A stretch of DNA of 64,000 bases from Streptomyces sp. NBC_01723. GTDB taxonomy: Bacteria; Actinomycetota; Actinomycetes; Streptomycetales; Streptomycetaceae. The notes beneath the pieces were generated by a model. The model ran no database searches. It had not been told where the DNA came from and saw only the letters and a program-made list of their open reading frames with translations. Both the position numbers and the translations under genes were made by a program. Shown piece by piece: positions 41,628-52,005 of this stretch. Where the stretch lies: the NCBI RefSeq assembly GCF_036246005.1, contig NZ_CP109171.1, positions 1,221,001 to 1,285,000 on the forward strand, given 5' to 3'. Within the stretch, counting starts at the first letter, position 1; each line of letters begins with the position of its first letter.

Positions 41628-41657
41628 GGTGCCCCCCGGATCACTCCGCGGGGCACC
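41628..41657 (-). terminator. Hairpin downstream of padR
   Basis: GGTGCCCC (41628-41635) and GGGGCACC (41650-41657) form a perfect 8-bp stem just past the stop of the PadR gene on the minus strand. No U tract. Confidence 0.6.
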
Positions 41658-41668
41658 CCGGCACTCCG

Positions 41669-42316
41669 TCAGTCCTCGTCGGCGAGGATCAGGTACAGCT
41701 TCTTGCGGGCGTCACCGATGACGGTGAGCGCCTTCTCACGCTGCTCCTTGCTGCCGGTCTTCCAGACCTGCCCGAACGCCTCCATCAGCCCGAACCCGGC
41801 CTGCCGGATGTCGTTCAGGGCCTCCCAGTCGACGCCCCGCGAGGCCTCTTCCCAGGGCGCGTCGGGGCCTTCCCCGGCCGCGGCGCGACCCTCCTCGGTG
41901 AGCGCGAACAGCTTCTTGCCGCCCTCGCTCTCGCTGGCGATCAGGCCCTCGTCCTCCAGCAGCTGGAGGGTGGGGTACACCGAACCGGGGCTGGGCTTCC
42001 ACGCCCCGCCGCTGCGCTCGGCGATCTCCTGGATCATCTCGTAACCGTGCATCGGCCGGTCCTTCAGGAGGGCCAGGATCGACGCCTTCACGTCGCCCCT
42101 CCGCGCCCTTCCCCTGGGCCCGCCGCGCCCTCGACCACCCCAGGGGCCGCCGTGACCGAAGCCCGGCCCGAACGGACCACCGGAGCCGCCACCGGGACCG
42201 CCCGGCCCGAAGGGACCGAAGGCCGCACGCCGCCCGTCGAAGCCACCACGGCCGTAGGGGCCGCCTTCGCCGCGGCCCTGTCCACCATGTCCACGCTCGT
42301 ATCCGTGGGTACGCAT
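41669..42316 (-). CDS. PadR-family regulator with Gly-rich N-terminal extension
   Basis: A 215-residue PadR protein. Residues 1-70 are Gly/Arg/Pro/His-rich low complexity (RGHGGQGRGEGG, GPWGGRGRGGPRGRARRG); the winged helix follows: DVKASILALLKDRPMHGYEM, AWKPSPGSVYPTLQLLEDEG and GGKKLFALTEEG. The C-terminal helices (from WEALNDIRQ) form the dimer interface. The Gly-rich lead is unusual for short PadR proteins and might bind nucleic acid or metal. ATG 42316 follows GGAGTG by seven bases. A CGATATATCG palindrome upstream suggests autoregulation. Confidence 0.88.
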   Translation of the reverse strand: MRTHGYERGHGGQGRGEGGPYGRGGFDGRRAAFGPFGPGGPGGGSGGPFGPGFGHGGPWGGRGRGGPRGRARRGDVKASILALLKDRPMHGYEMIQEIAERSGGAWKPSPGSVYPTLQLLEDEGLIASESEGGKKLFALTEEGRAAAGEGPDAPWEEASRGVDWEALNDIRQAGFGLMEAFGQVWKTGSKEQREKALTVIGDARKKLYLILADED

Positions 42317-42359
42317 CGCAATCACTCCATTCAGTCGTTGATCTGTCGCGATGCCTCAA

Positions 42360-42369
42360 CGATATATCG
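42360..42369. promoter_or_regulatory. CGATATATCG palindrome upstream of padR
   Basis: A perfect 10-bp AT-rich palindrome 44 bp upstream of the padR start in otherwise GC-rich DNA, at the position of the promoter. A candidate PadR operator. Confidence 0.45.
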
Positions 42370-42524
42370 GAACCTATCGCAGAGCAAGCCTCCGTTTCGC
42401 TTCCCGAGCCCTGACGGCTGAACGGTCGGATGTCCCGCACCGGCCCGCGACCCACGTGAAACCCGGTCCAGCGACCGGCGATTGGCCTTGGCCCGCGGCG
42501 CCGCGCGACGTCTAGCGTCGGGGC

Positions 42525-43334
42525 ATGCGTATCCGAATCGTCGACGCCTTCACCGACCGGCCCTTCGCCGGCAACCCCGCCGGGGTCCTGCTCCTCGACG
42601 CCTTCCCGGACGACGACCGACTGCAGCGGGTCGCCCTGGAGGTCAATCACGCCGAGACGGCGTTCGCCCACCCCCTGCCCACGGGCGGCGAGGCCGACTG
42701 GGCGCTGCGCTGGTTCACGCCGGCCACCGAGGTCGCGATGTGCGGCCACGCGACCCTCGCCACGGCCCACGTGCTGCGCACCACCGGCGCCCACGAGGGC
42801 CCGGTGCGGTTCGCCACCCGCAGCGGCGTCCTCGTCGCGACGCCTCACGAGGACGGCTCCGTCACCCTGGACTTCCCGACCGCGCCGCTGACTCCGGTCG
42901 AGCCCCCGGCGGGCGTCGCCGAGGCCCTCGGCGCCGAGCCCCGCACCGTCCTCGACACCGGGCCGAACATCGGCGACCTGCTGGTCGAGGTCGCCGACGA
43001 GGGGACCGTGCGCGCCCTGACGCCGGACCACAAGGCGCTGGGCGCCCACTCCGAGCGGGGCGTCATCGCCACCGCACGCGCGGACGACCCCGCCCAGGGG
43101 TACGACTTCGTCTCCCGCTGCTTCTTCCCGAACGTCGGCATCGACGAGGACCCCGTCACGGGCAGTGCCCACACGGCCCTCGCGCCCTTCTGGTCCGGGC
43201 GACTGGGCCGCCCCGCCCTCACGGGGCTCCAGGCATCGCCCCGCTCCGGCCTGGTCCGCACGGAGCTACGGGGCGAGCGCACACTGCTCAACGGCAGTGC
43301 GGTGACGGTGATCGAGGGCGAACTGCTGGCCTGA
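42525..43334 (+). CDS. PhzF-family isomerase/epimerase
   Basis: A 269-residue PhzF-like protein of normal length. RIVDAFTDRPFAGNPAGVLL is the family N-terminus, VNHAETAF contains the catalytic Glu, FTPATEVAMCGHATLATAHV is the central signature and EDPVTGSAHTALAPFW the symmetric C-terminal signature. Known members isomerise a phenazine precursor or act as epimerases; no phenazine genes are near, so the role is unknown. TAGCGT (42513-42518) is six bases before the ATG without a Shine-Dalgarno, implying a leaderless mRNA. Confidence 0.88.
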   Translation: MRIRIVDAFTDRPFAGNPAGVLLLDAFPDDDRLQRVALEVNHAETAFAHPLPTGGEADWALRWFTPATEVAMCGHATLATAHVLRTTGAHEGPVRFATRSGVLVATPHEDGSVTLDFPTAPLTPVEPPAGVAEALGAEPRTVLDTGPNIGDLLVEVADEGTVRALTPDHKALGAHSERGVIATARADDPAQGYDFVSRCFFPNVGIDEDPVTGSAHTALAPFWSGRLGRPALTGLQASPRSGLVRTELRGERTLLNGSAVTVIEGELLA

Positions 43335-43445
43335 CCGGCCGTCGGGACGGGGCGGGGAGTCTCACGCGCCCGCCACCCGGGACGGACGGTACTGCTCATG
43401 CGCCGCGTCATCCGGCACGCGCACGCCGTTCCCCGCCCCGCGCGC

Positions 43446-44273
43446 TCACGCCGTCGGCAGCCAGCCCACCTTGCCGGCCAGCAGCGCGTATCCGACGAAG
43501 GCCCCGATGTCGAGCAGCGAGTGCGCCACCACCAGCGGACCCACGCGCCCCCAACGGCGGTACAGGTACACGAAGACGACGCCCATCACCATGTTGCCGA
43601 TGAAGCCGCCGATGCCCTGGTAGAGGTGGTACGACCCGCGCAGCACCGAGCTGGCCGCCAGCGAGGCGCCCGCGCTCCAGCCGAGCTGGTCGAGGCGGCG
43701 CAGCAGATAGCCGACCACGATGACCTCCTCCAGGACGGAGTTCTGCACCGCCGAGAGGATCAGTACGGGGTACTTCCACCACACGTCGGGCAGGGCCTCG
43801 GGCACCACCGTGAGGTTGAAGCCGAGGCCACGGGCGGCCAGGTAGAAGGCGATGCCGGTGCTGCCGATGACGGCGGCGACGGCGGCCCCGCGACCCAGGT
43901 CGGGCCACGGCCGGGTGCGGTCGAAGCCCAGGGCGCGCAGGCCGCTGCCCTCCCGGAGCAGGAAGTGCGCGACGAGGGCGACGGGGACGAGGGCCGTGGT
44001 GATGCCGAAGAGCTGCCAGGCCAGGTCCAGCCAGGGACGGCCGGGCGCGGCGGAGGCGTTGAGGGTGGCCGCCTGGTCCTTGAGCCCGCCGGGCCGGGTG
44101 ACCGAGCCGATGAAACTGATGAGGGCGGACACCCCGCTCGCGCCCAGCGACAGCGCCAGGACGAGCAGCGTCTCGTCACGCAGGGTCCGCCGTGAGAGCC
44201 GCTCCGGGGGACCCTGCTCCCCGACGACCGGCTTGTGAGGGAACGAATCGTCCACCGGGCCCGCCTCCGCCAT
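43446..44273 (-). CDS. CPBP-family intramembrane metalloprotease (ABI type)
   Basis: A 275-residue membrane protein with a hydrophilic 35-residue N-terminus and about eight helices. The CPBP motifs are NSVLEEVIVVGYLLRRL (Glu-Glu and Arg), GSYHLYQGIGGFIGNMVMG (His) and VVAHSLLDIG (His), which form the metal site of Rce1-like proteases. Bacterial members can function in protein maturation or bacteriocin self-protection. ATG 44273 has GGAGG nine bases upstream; the GTG at 44279 is closer to it (three bases) and less likely. Confidence 0.83.
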   Translation of the reverse strand: MAEAGPVDDSFPHKPVVGEQGPPERLSRRTLRDETLLVLALSLGASGVSALISFIGSVTRPGGLKDQAATLNASAAPGRPWLDLAWQLFGITTALVPVALVAHFLLREGSGLRALGFDRTRPWPDLGRGAAVAAVIGSTGIAFYLAARGLGFNLTVVPEALPDVWWKYPVLILSAVQNSVLEEVIVVGYLLRRLDQLGWSAGASLAASSVLRGSYHLYQGIGGFIGNMVMGVVFVYLYRRWGRVGPLVVAHSLLDIGAFVGYALLAGKVGWLPTA

Positions 44274-44371
44274 GCACACCTGCCTCCAGCTGGGACGTCA
44301 CAGCTTGCCCGATCAGTATGGGACGGTGCGCGGCGGGGCCCGGGGCCGACCCGGCGTCGGCCCGGTGCGGG

Positions 44372-45889
44372 TCAGCCCAGCGCCGCCGGCTCCGGCAGGC
44401 CCACCGGCCACAGGTGCACGGGATCACCCTCGCGCATCAGCTCGACGTACCGGCGGGTCGTGGCGGCCAGCGCGTCCTCCCGGGACAGCCCCGCCTCCAG
44501 CCCCCGGTGGAACGTGGCCGCCTGCCACGACGCGCCGTTGACCCGGCGCCGGCACCGCTCCTCGATCACACCGAGGTACAGGTCCCGGTCGGCGGGCTCC
44601 ACGCCCCACGCGTCCAGCCCCGCCTCGGCGAGCGGCAGCAGTTCGTCGCGTACGAGGACGGCGGCGTCGACCTCGGTGGTGCCGCCCAGCCGGCCGCGGC
44701 GGGGCCACTCGAAGCGGGCGTCGATGCCGTGCCGGCACGCGGCCTCGAAGTTGGCGGCGGCGGCCTCGAACGGCAGCCGGGTCCACACCGGCCGGGGCTC
44801 CTCGGCGAGCGCGCGCACCACACCGTAGTAGAAGGCCGCGTTGGCGATGACGTCGGTGACGGTGGGTCCGGCGGGCAGGACGCGGTTCTCCACCCGCAGG
44901 TGGGGGACGCCGTCGGCGATGTCGTAGACGGGGCGGTTCCAGCGGTAGACGGTGCCGTTGTGCAGGACGAGTTCGGCGAGCGAGGGCACTCCCCCGGCGT
45001 CCAGGACCTCCAGCGGGTCCTCGTCGTCGCAGATCGGCAGCAGCGCCGGGAAGTACCGCCGGTTCTCCTCGAACAGGTCGTAGGCCGAGGTCACCCAGCG
45101 CTCCCCGAACCAGGTGCGCGGCCGGACGCCCTGGGCCTGGAGCTCGGGCGGGCGGGTGTCGGTGGACTGCTGGAACAGCGGAGGGCGCGACTCGCGCCAC
45201 AGCTCGCGGCCGAACAGGAACGGCGCGTTGGCGCCGACGGCGATCTGCGCGGCGGTGACCGCCTGGGCCGCGTTCCACACGTCGGCGAAGCGGTCCGGGG
45301 TGACCTGGAGGTGCAGTTGCACCGAGGTGCAGGCGGCCTCCGGCGCGATGGACTTGGAGGTGCAGGTCAGACGCTCGACCCCCTCGATGTCGAGGGTGAA
45401 GTCCTCGCCGCGGGCGGCCACGATCTGGTCGTTGAGCAGGGCGTAGCGGTCCACGGCGGAGAGGTTGGAGGAAACGAGATCGTCCCGGTCCAGCGTCGGC
45501 AGAATTCCGATCATCGCGATTCCCGCGTCGACCTCGCCGGCCTTGCGGTCCGCATATGCCAGGGACGTACGGATCTCCTCGGCGAGCCGGTCGAATACCC
45601 GGCCACCCAACCGGTGGGGAGCGATGTTGACTTCCAGGTTGAACATGGCGAGTTCTGTCTGGAAGTCCCGACTCGCGATGCGTTCGAGGACTTGCGCATT
45701 CAACATTTTCGGCATCCCGTCCGCACCGACGAGATTCAATTCGATCTCCAGCCCCATCAGGTTCTTCGGTTCGTCGAACCGCTTCTCCGCCAGAAGCCGC
45801 TCCAGACCCGTCAGGCACCGCTGCAGCTTCTCGCGGTAGCGCTGGCGATCGGACAGGTCGAACTGACCTGCCACGACCTTCTCCCCCAT
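44372..45889 (-). CDS. GCS2-family glutamate-cysteine ligase-like enzyme
   Basis: A 505-residue carboxylate-amine ligase of the GCS2 superfamily. Residues 45-52 read LMGLEIEL (acidic ATP/metal site); FNLEVNIAPHRLGG (about 76-90), CTSVQLHLQVTPDRFADVW and VPHLRVENRVLPAGPTVTDV are conserved elements. It would couple ATP to amide bond formation with a glutamate carboxylate; the length and the C-terminal helices differ from EgtA and from short YbdK proteins. ATG 45889 follows AGGGAAG. It is transcribed away from a gene-free 551-bp region. Confidence 0.8.
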   Translation of the reverse strand: MGEKVVAGQFDLSDRQRYREKLQRCLTGLERLLAEKRFDEPKNLMGLEIELNLVGADGMPKMLNAQVLERIASRDFQTELAMFNLEVNIAPHRLGGRVFDRLAEEIRTSLAYADRKAGEVDAGIAMIGILPTLDRDDLVSSNLSAVDRYALLNDQIVAARGEDFTLDIEGVERLTCTSKSIAPEAACTSVQLHLQVTPDRFADVWNAAQAVTAAQIAVGANAPFLFGRELWRESRPPLFQQSTDTRPPELQAQGVRPRTWFGERWVTSAYDLFEENRRYFPALLPICDDEDPLEVLDAGGVPSLAELVLHNGTVYRWNRPVYDIADGVPHLRVENRVLPAGPTVTDVIANAAFYYGVVRALAEEPRPVWTRLPFEAAAANFEAACRHGIDARFEWPRRGRLGGTTEVDAAVLVRDELLPLAEAGLDAWGVEPADRDLYLGVIEERCRRRVNGASWQAATFHRGLEAGLSREDALAATTRRYVELMREGDPVHLWPVGLPEPAALG

Positions 45890-46440
45890 GGAAGCTTCCC
45901 TTCTGAGAGCGGCAGTCGAAGATCCGGCCGCCGGTGGCCGGTCAGGTTGGATGATGCCCAGCCGAAGCGATCGATAACGTCCCGCGGCGGCCCGGCACCC
46001 GCTACGCTGTGCCGATGTGACCGGTGGCACATTCACCAGGCATGGCGCGTGGAGCAGTTTCCGGGTCGGGTAACTCGTGAAAAACGCCGACGACAATTGG
46101 CCGACCGCTCGGTGAACATTCCCCGAGGTCACCGTCGTGCACCCGCCTCGAAATCCGGAGAAATCCCGCATCTCCACGACCGAATGCAACCTTGTACTGG
46201 TTGCCGGTATCGGCTAGCCGAAACACAGTCTGAACACGTGTCGTATAAACTCCGCGAACAAGGCAGAAGACCGGCGCCCACGGTCGAAGGATGCCGTCGT
46301 CGAGCTGACACGCGGCAGACCTCACCCCCTTCTCGGTTCCCGGACCCCGGCCCCTGCCTCCCCAGCCCCGTGAGCTGACAGCGTCGTCCGCCCCGCTCCG
46401 CCCTCGCGCCACCGTGCCTTCGAATGAGAGGCGACCCACC
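45890..46440. other. 551-bp region without a recognisable gene
   Basis: No frame here resembles a protein, and those present are shadows in other strands. Base composition is more AT-rich than surrounding genes in 46050-46260. CGTATAAACT near 46243 looks like a -10 element for the rightward gene at 46441, which would give a 5' leader of about 180 nt; TAGCGGGT-type elements near 46000 could serve the ligase gene. Nothing firmer can be said. Confidence 0.5.
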
Positions 46441-47025
46441 ATGCCCCTGCGTGTCCCGCCGGCCCCCGCGCCCGCCCTGCGCTCCGTCCTCACCGCCCTC
46501 TCCTCGCCCACCGCGGTCCGGGAGGCCCGGACTCCCTCGCTGCTCGGCGCCCAGGGCCCCGTCGCGCCCGAACTGCCGCTGCCCGTGCACGTCCTGGACC
46601 GGGTCACGGCGGACGGCGCGACGGGGACGCGGCTGGCCGGGTGGCGGTTCCTGATCCGCTGCGGCGAACGGGCGGTGGCGGCCGCGGAGACCATGCTGAC
46701 CCCGGACGGCTGGGCGTTCTCGCACTTCTTCGAGGGCCCCTACGTCGCCTCGACCGAACGCGCGCTGCGGCAGGCCGAGTCGGTGCCCCAGTCCTACCAG
46801 CCGCGTCTGCTGTCGGTCCCCGAGCTGTACATGCTCACGCTGTGGCTGCACGGCGACTGCGCCGCGGACGCCGCCGCCGGGCACCCCGCCGCCGCCGACC
46901 TGCTGATTCCGCTGGCGCCCGCGCCTCCGGGCATCGCGGCCCACCGTCCGCACCGGGTCGCCGAGCTGCTGCCGGTCCTCACGCACCGGGTGACGCCGAC
47001 GGGGCTGCTGGGCTCGCCCGCCTGA
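46441..47025 (+). CDS. Hypothetical protein (194 aa)
   Basis: A 194-residue protein I do not recognise. The N-terminus is Pro/Ala-rich; the middle contains TRLAGWRFLIRCGERAVAAA and GWAFSHFFEGPYVASTERAL, followed by LLSVPELYMLTLWLHGD, and the end is Ala/Pro-rich. It is soluble with no signal peptide. The sequence composition and third-position GC are as expected for a real gene. The ATG follows GAGAGG by about nine bases. Similar short proteins are typical of Streptomyces and of unknown function. Confidence 0.65.
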   Translation: MPLRVPPAPAPALRSVLTALSSPTAVREARTPSLLGAQGPVAPELPLPVHVLDRVTADGATGTRLAGWRFLIRCGERAVAAAETMLTPDGWAFSHFFEGPYVASTERALRQAESVPQSYQPRLLSVPELYMLTLWLHGDCAADAAAGHPAAADLLIPLAPAPPGIAAHRPHRVAELLPVLTHRVTPTGLLGSPA

Positions 47026-47297
47026 CCCGCATCGTTCCACCCGCGCGGACTAGTCCCATTCGGCCATGCCGAACCACCCGAAGTGACAGTGCAGTTGGGC
47101 TGAACCGTCCGCGCGGGTGATGCGTCATCAACCTGTGAGAAGCGGTGCTGCGAAATACCTGCGGATCGGCGCCCGTGGGGCAACACTGGGTTCGGACCGA
47201 CTTAAACATACGGGGGGCGGCCATGAACAACGCTTCACGCCGCGGGACAGACAAGACAGCAGACTCACCCATCACCACAGACCGAGAGACCCCACTC

Positions 47298-47501
47298 ATG
47301 TGTCAGCACCAGCCACCGTGCCCGTCAGCCGACTCCGCCGACCGGGAATCCGCCCGCCTCGTGGCGCACCACCCGGAGCAGGGCTGGAGCCTGCTGTGCA
47401 ACGGCGTCGTCCTCTTCGAGGACACCGGTGAGCTTCTGCCGGACGGCCAGATCATCGCCCCGCACCGCCCCGTCGGCGCGGGTCTGATCACCGCCGCCTG
47501 A
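47298..47501 (+). CDS. DUF5999-family small protein
   Basis: About 67 residues: MCQHQPPCPSADSADRESAR, then LVAHHPEQGWSLLCNGVVLF and EDTGELLPDGQIIAPHRPVG. This is the DUF5999 pattern, a small actinomycete protein with three Cys and several His that may bind metal. The start at MCQHQ matches the conserved family N-terminus; an in-frame ATG at 47223 would add 25 unconserved polar residues and has a GGGGGG leader. Function unknown. The preceding 270 bp and following 298 bp contain no other gene I can support. Confidence 0.75.
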   Translation: MCQHQPPCPSADSADRESARLVAHHPEQGWSLLCNGVVLFEDTGELLPDGQIIAPHRPVGAGLITAA

Positions 47502-47799
47502 GCACCCGCCGGCCGGGGTGACATCACTCCGCCCGGCGCACCATGGGGCCGGCCCGCAGCCACGGTTGCGAACCGGCCCCGACGCGTGTCCAAGGCTGAT
47601 CACTCCCCGTAATCCGCCGTGCCGACGCGGTCATGGCCGCCTCCCCCAAGCCTCGGGCCCGCCCACCGGGAGGGGTGACGGCTGGGTGGTGGGGCACCCC
47701 GTATACACCCCGCCACACGACATCCTGGCGCTGTATCGCGTTACACCCAACGCCCCGGGTGCCCTGCACAGCTTCCATCCCAGGGCTACGGTGCCGCCC

Positions 47800-48219
47800 A
47801 TGAGCCTGAGCATCCGCAACCAGCTCCCCGGCACCGTCACCACCGTCACCCCGGGCGAGGCCATGGCGACGGTCAAGGTCCGCCTCTCCGGCGGCCAGGA
47901 CCTCACCTCGGCGATCACCCGGGACGCCGCCGACGACCTGGCGCTCGCCGCGGGGACCGCCGTCCGGGCCCTGGTGAAGTCCACGGAGGTCGCCCTGGCC
48001 ACCGGGCGCGTCGAGAGCCTCTCGATCCGCAACCGGCTGCCCGGCACCGTCACCGCACTCACCACAGGGGGTGCGATGGCGTCCGTCGGGATCGCCGTCG
48101 AGGGCGGCGCGCTGACCGCCGTCGTCACCAACGAGGCCGCCGAGGACCTGGGCCTGTCCGTCGGCGCTCCCGTCGTCGCGCTGATCAAGTCGACGGAGGT
48201 GTCGCTCGCGACCGCCTGA
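47800..48219 (+). CDS. Di-Mop (TOBE) molybdate-binding protein
   Basis: A 139-residue protein made of two tandem Mop/TOBE domains: SLSIRNQLPGTVTTVTPGEA (residues 2-21) and SLSIRNRLPGTVTALTTGGA (72-91), each ending VKSTEV or IKSTEV. Such molbindins store or buffer molybdate or tungstate as oligomers in the cytoplasm. TACGGT (47787-47792) is seven bases upstream of the ATG with no Shine-Dalgarno, so the mRNA is probably leaderless. No mod transporter genes are adjacent. A long bidirectional terminator follows immediately. Confidence 0.87.
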   Translation: MSLSIRNQLPGTVTTVTPGEAMATVKVRLSGGQDLTSAITRDAADDLALAAGTAVRALVKSTEVALATGRVESLSIRNRLPGTVTALTTGGAMASVGIAVEGGALTAVVTNEAAEDLGLSVGAPVVALIKSTEVSLATA

Positions 48220-48220
48220 C

Positions 48221-48272
48221 ACGACAGGAGGCTCCGTACCGACCCGATGGGCGGTACGGAGCCTCCTGTCGT
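48221..48272. terminator. Bidirectional terminator with 21-bp perfect stem
   Basis: ACGACAGGAGGCTCCGTACC plus G (48221-48241) pairs perfectly with 48252-48272 around a 10-base loop, between the convergent di-Mop and gcvP genes. Confidence 0.88.
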
Positions 48273-48289
48273 AACGGGCGTCTGGGGGA

Positions 48290-51175
<2,886 letters not shown>

Positions 51176-51240
51176 TGCGGAGGCCTCCTGGTCTGACGAC
51201 CTGCGAGGGGCACCACGGCGCGGGTACCCGGACGGCCTCC

Positions 51241-51440
51241 CCCTCTGTCATCTCAACCTGAGAGCTTCACCGGGGCGGCCCGAGGGCGTCCCGGCTTTCA
51301 CCGTCGGTGAGAGCGGAAGCCGTCGACACCCGCTCTGCTTTCCAGAGTGACCTCGTCCGTGCGGTACGTGAGCCTGAGAGATTCCGGGGAGGATTTGCTC
51401 CTTCGGCGCCTCCGATGATGTCCGGAGGACTCTCCCGCGC
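51241..51440 (-). promoter_or_regulatory. Tandem glycine riboswitch
   Basis: On the minus strand GCGGGAGAGTCC, GCCGAAGGAGCAA, AATCTCTCAGGC and ACTCTGGAAAG make the first aptamer; CGCTCTCACCGACGGTGAAAG, CTCTCAGGTTGAGA and GACAGAG make the second. This is the two-aptamer arrangement that turns on gcv genes when glycine binds. The second aptamer is directly followed by GGGGGAGGCC, which can pair with GGCCTCC overlapping the gcvP ribosome binding site, a possible expression platform. Confidence 0.93.
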
Positions 51441-51584
51441 GGGGTCAGCAGCCGTTTGCCAGCGTACCAGCGAGCCCGCGGCACGAACCTTCGAGTGGCC
51501 GACCGGCCATATGTAGTTTTTTGTAGTACTTACGGATGATTCGGCGGCTGGTGTGCGATTCCAGTGCGACCAAGTGGAGGGCCC

Positions 51585-51962
51585 GTGCGTACTGACATCG
51601 ACCCGCGGAACCTGATAGGCCGCAAGGCATTCGACCGCGACGGCACCAGGATCGGCACCGTGGACGAGGTGTACCTCGACGATGCCACCGGCGTGCCCGA
51701 GTGGGCGGCCATCCGCACCGGCCTCTTCAGCAGGGACGCCTTCGTACCCCTGGAGCCCAGCGAGCTGGTCGAGGGCGCCCTGCGCGTGCCCTTCGCCCGG
51801 GCCCTGATCAAGGAGGCACCGGACTTCGGCGTCGGCCGCCACCTCTCGCCGGAACAGGAACTCCAGCTGTACCACCACTACGGCCTCGACGTGGCCGCCG
51901 CTCCCCCGCTCCCCGACCACGACTTCGGCAAGCTGGCGGGCAAGGGCAACGAGGAGAGCTGA
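51585..51962 (+). CDS. PRC-barrel domain protein
   Basis: A 125-residue protein with an N-terminal PRC barrel: DPRNLIGRKAFDRDGTRIGT and VDEVYLDDATGVPEWAAIRT, then FVPLEPSELVEGALRVPFAR. PRC barrels occur in photosynthetic reaction centre H subunits, RimM and stress proteins. The C-terminal helix (LSPEQELQLYHHYGLDVAA) is typical of the actinomycete stress-type PRC proteins. GTG 51585 follows GGAGG by about five bases. It is divergent from gcvP; the intervening DNA holds the riboswitch and an AT-rich promoter-like stretch near 51510-51540. Confidence 0.82.
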   Translation: MRTDIDPRNLIGRKAFDRDGTRIGTVDEVYLDDATGVPEWAAIRTGLFSRDAFVPLEPSELVEGALRVPFARALIKEAPDFGVGRHLSPEQELQLYHHYGLDVAAAPPLPDHDFGKLAGKGNEES

Positions 51963-52005
51963 CGCACCGCCCCCGCGAAAGACGCGGAACGTACGCGACG
52001 CACGG

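Noticed and set aside
41736..43172. A 478-codon minus-strand frame covering PadR and PhzF DNA
   Set aside because: It is out of frame with PadR and antisense to PhzF, and is Arg/Gly/Asp-rich with no domain.
46002..47040. Minus-strand frames over 46.0-47.0 kb
   Set aside because: Gly/Arg-rich shadows antisense to the 194-residue gene; no domain.
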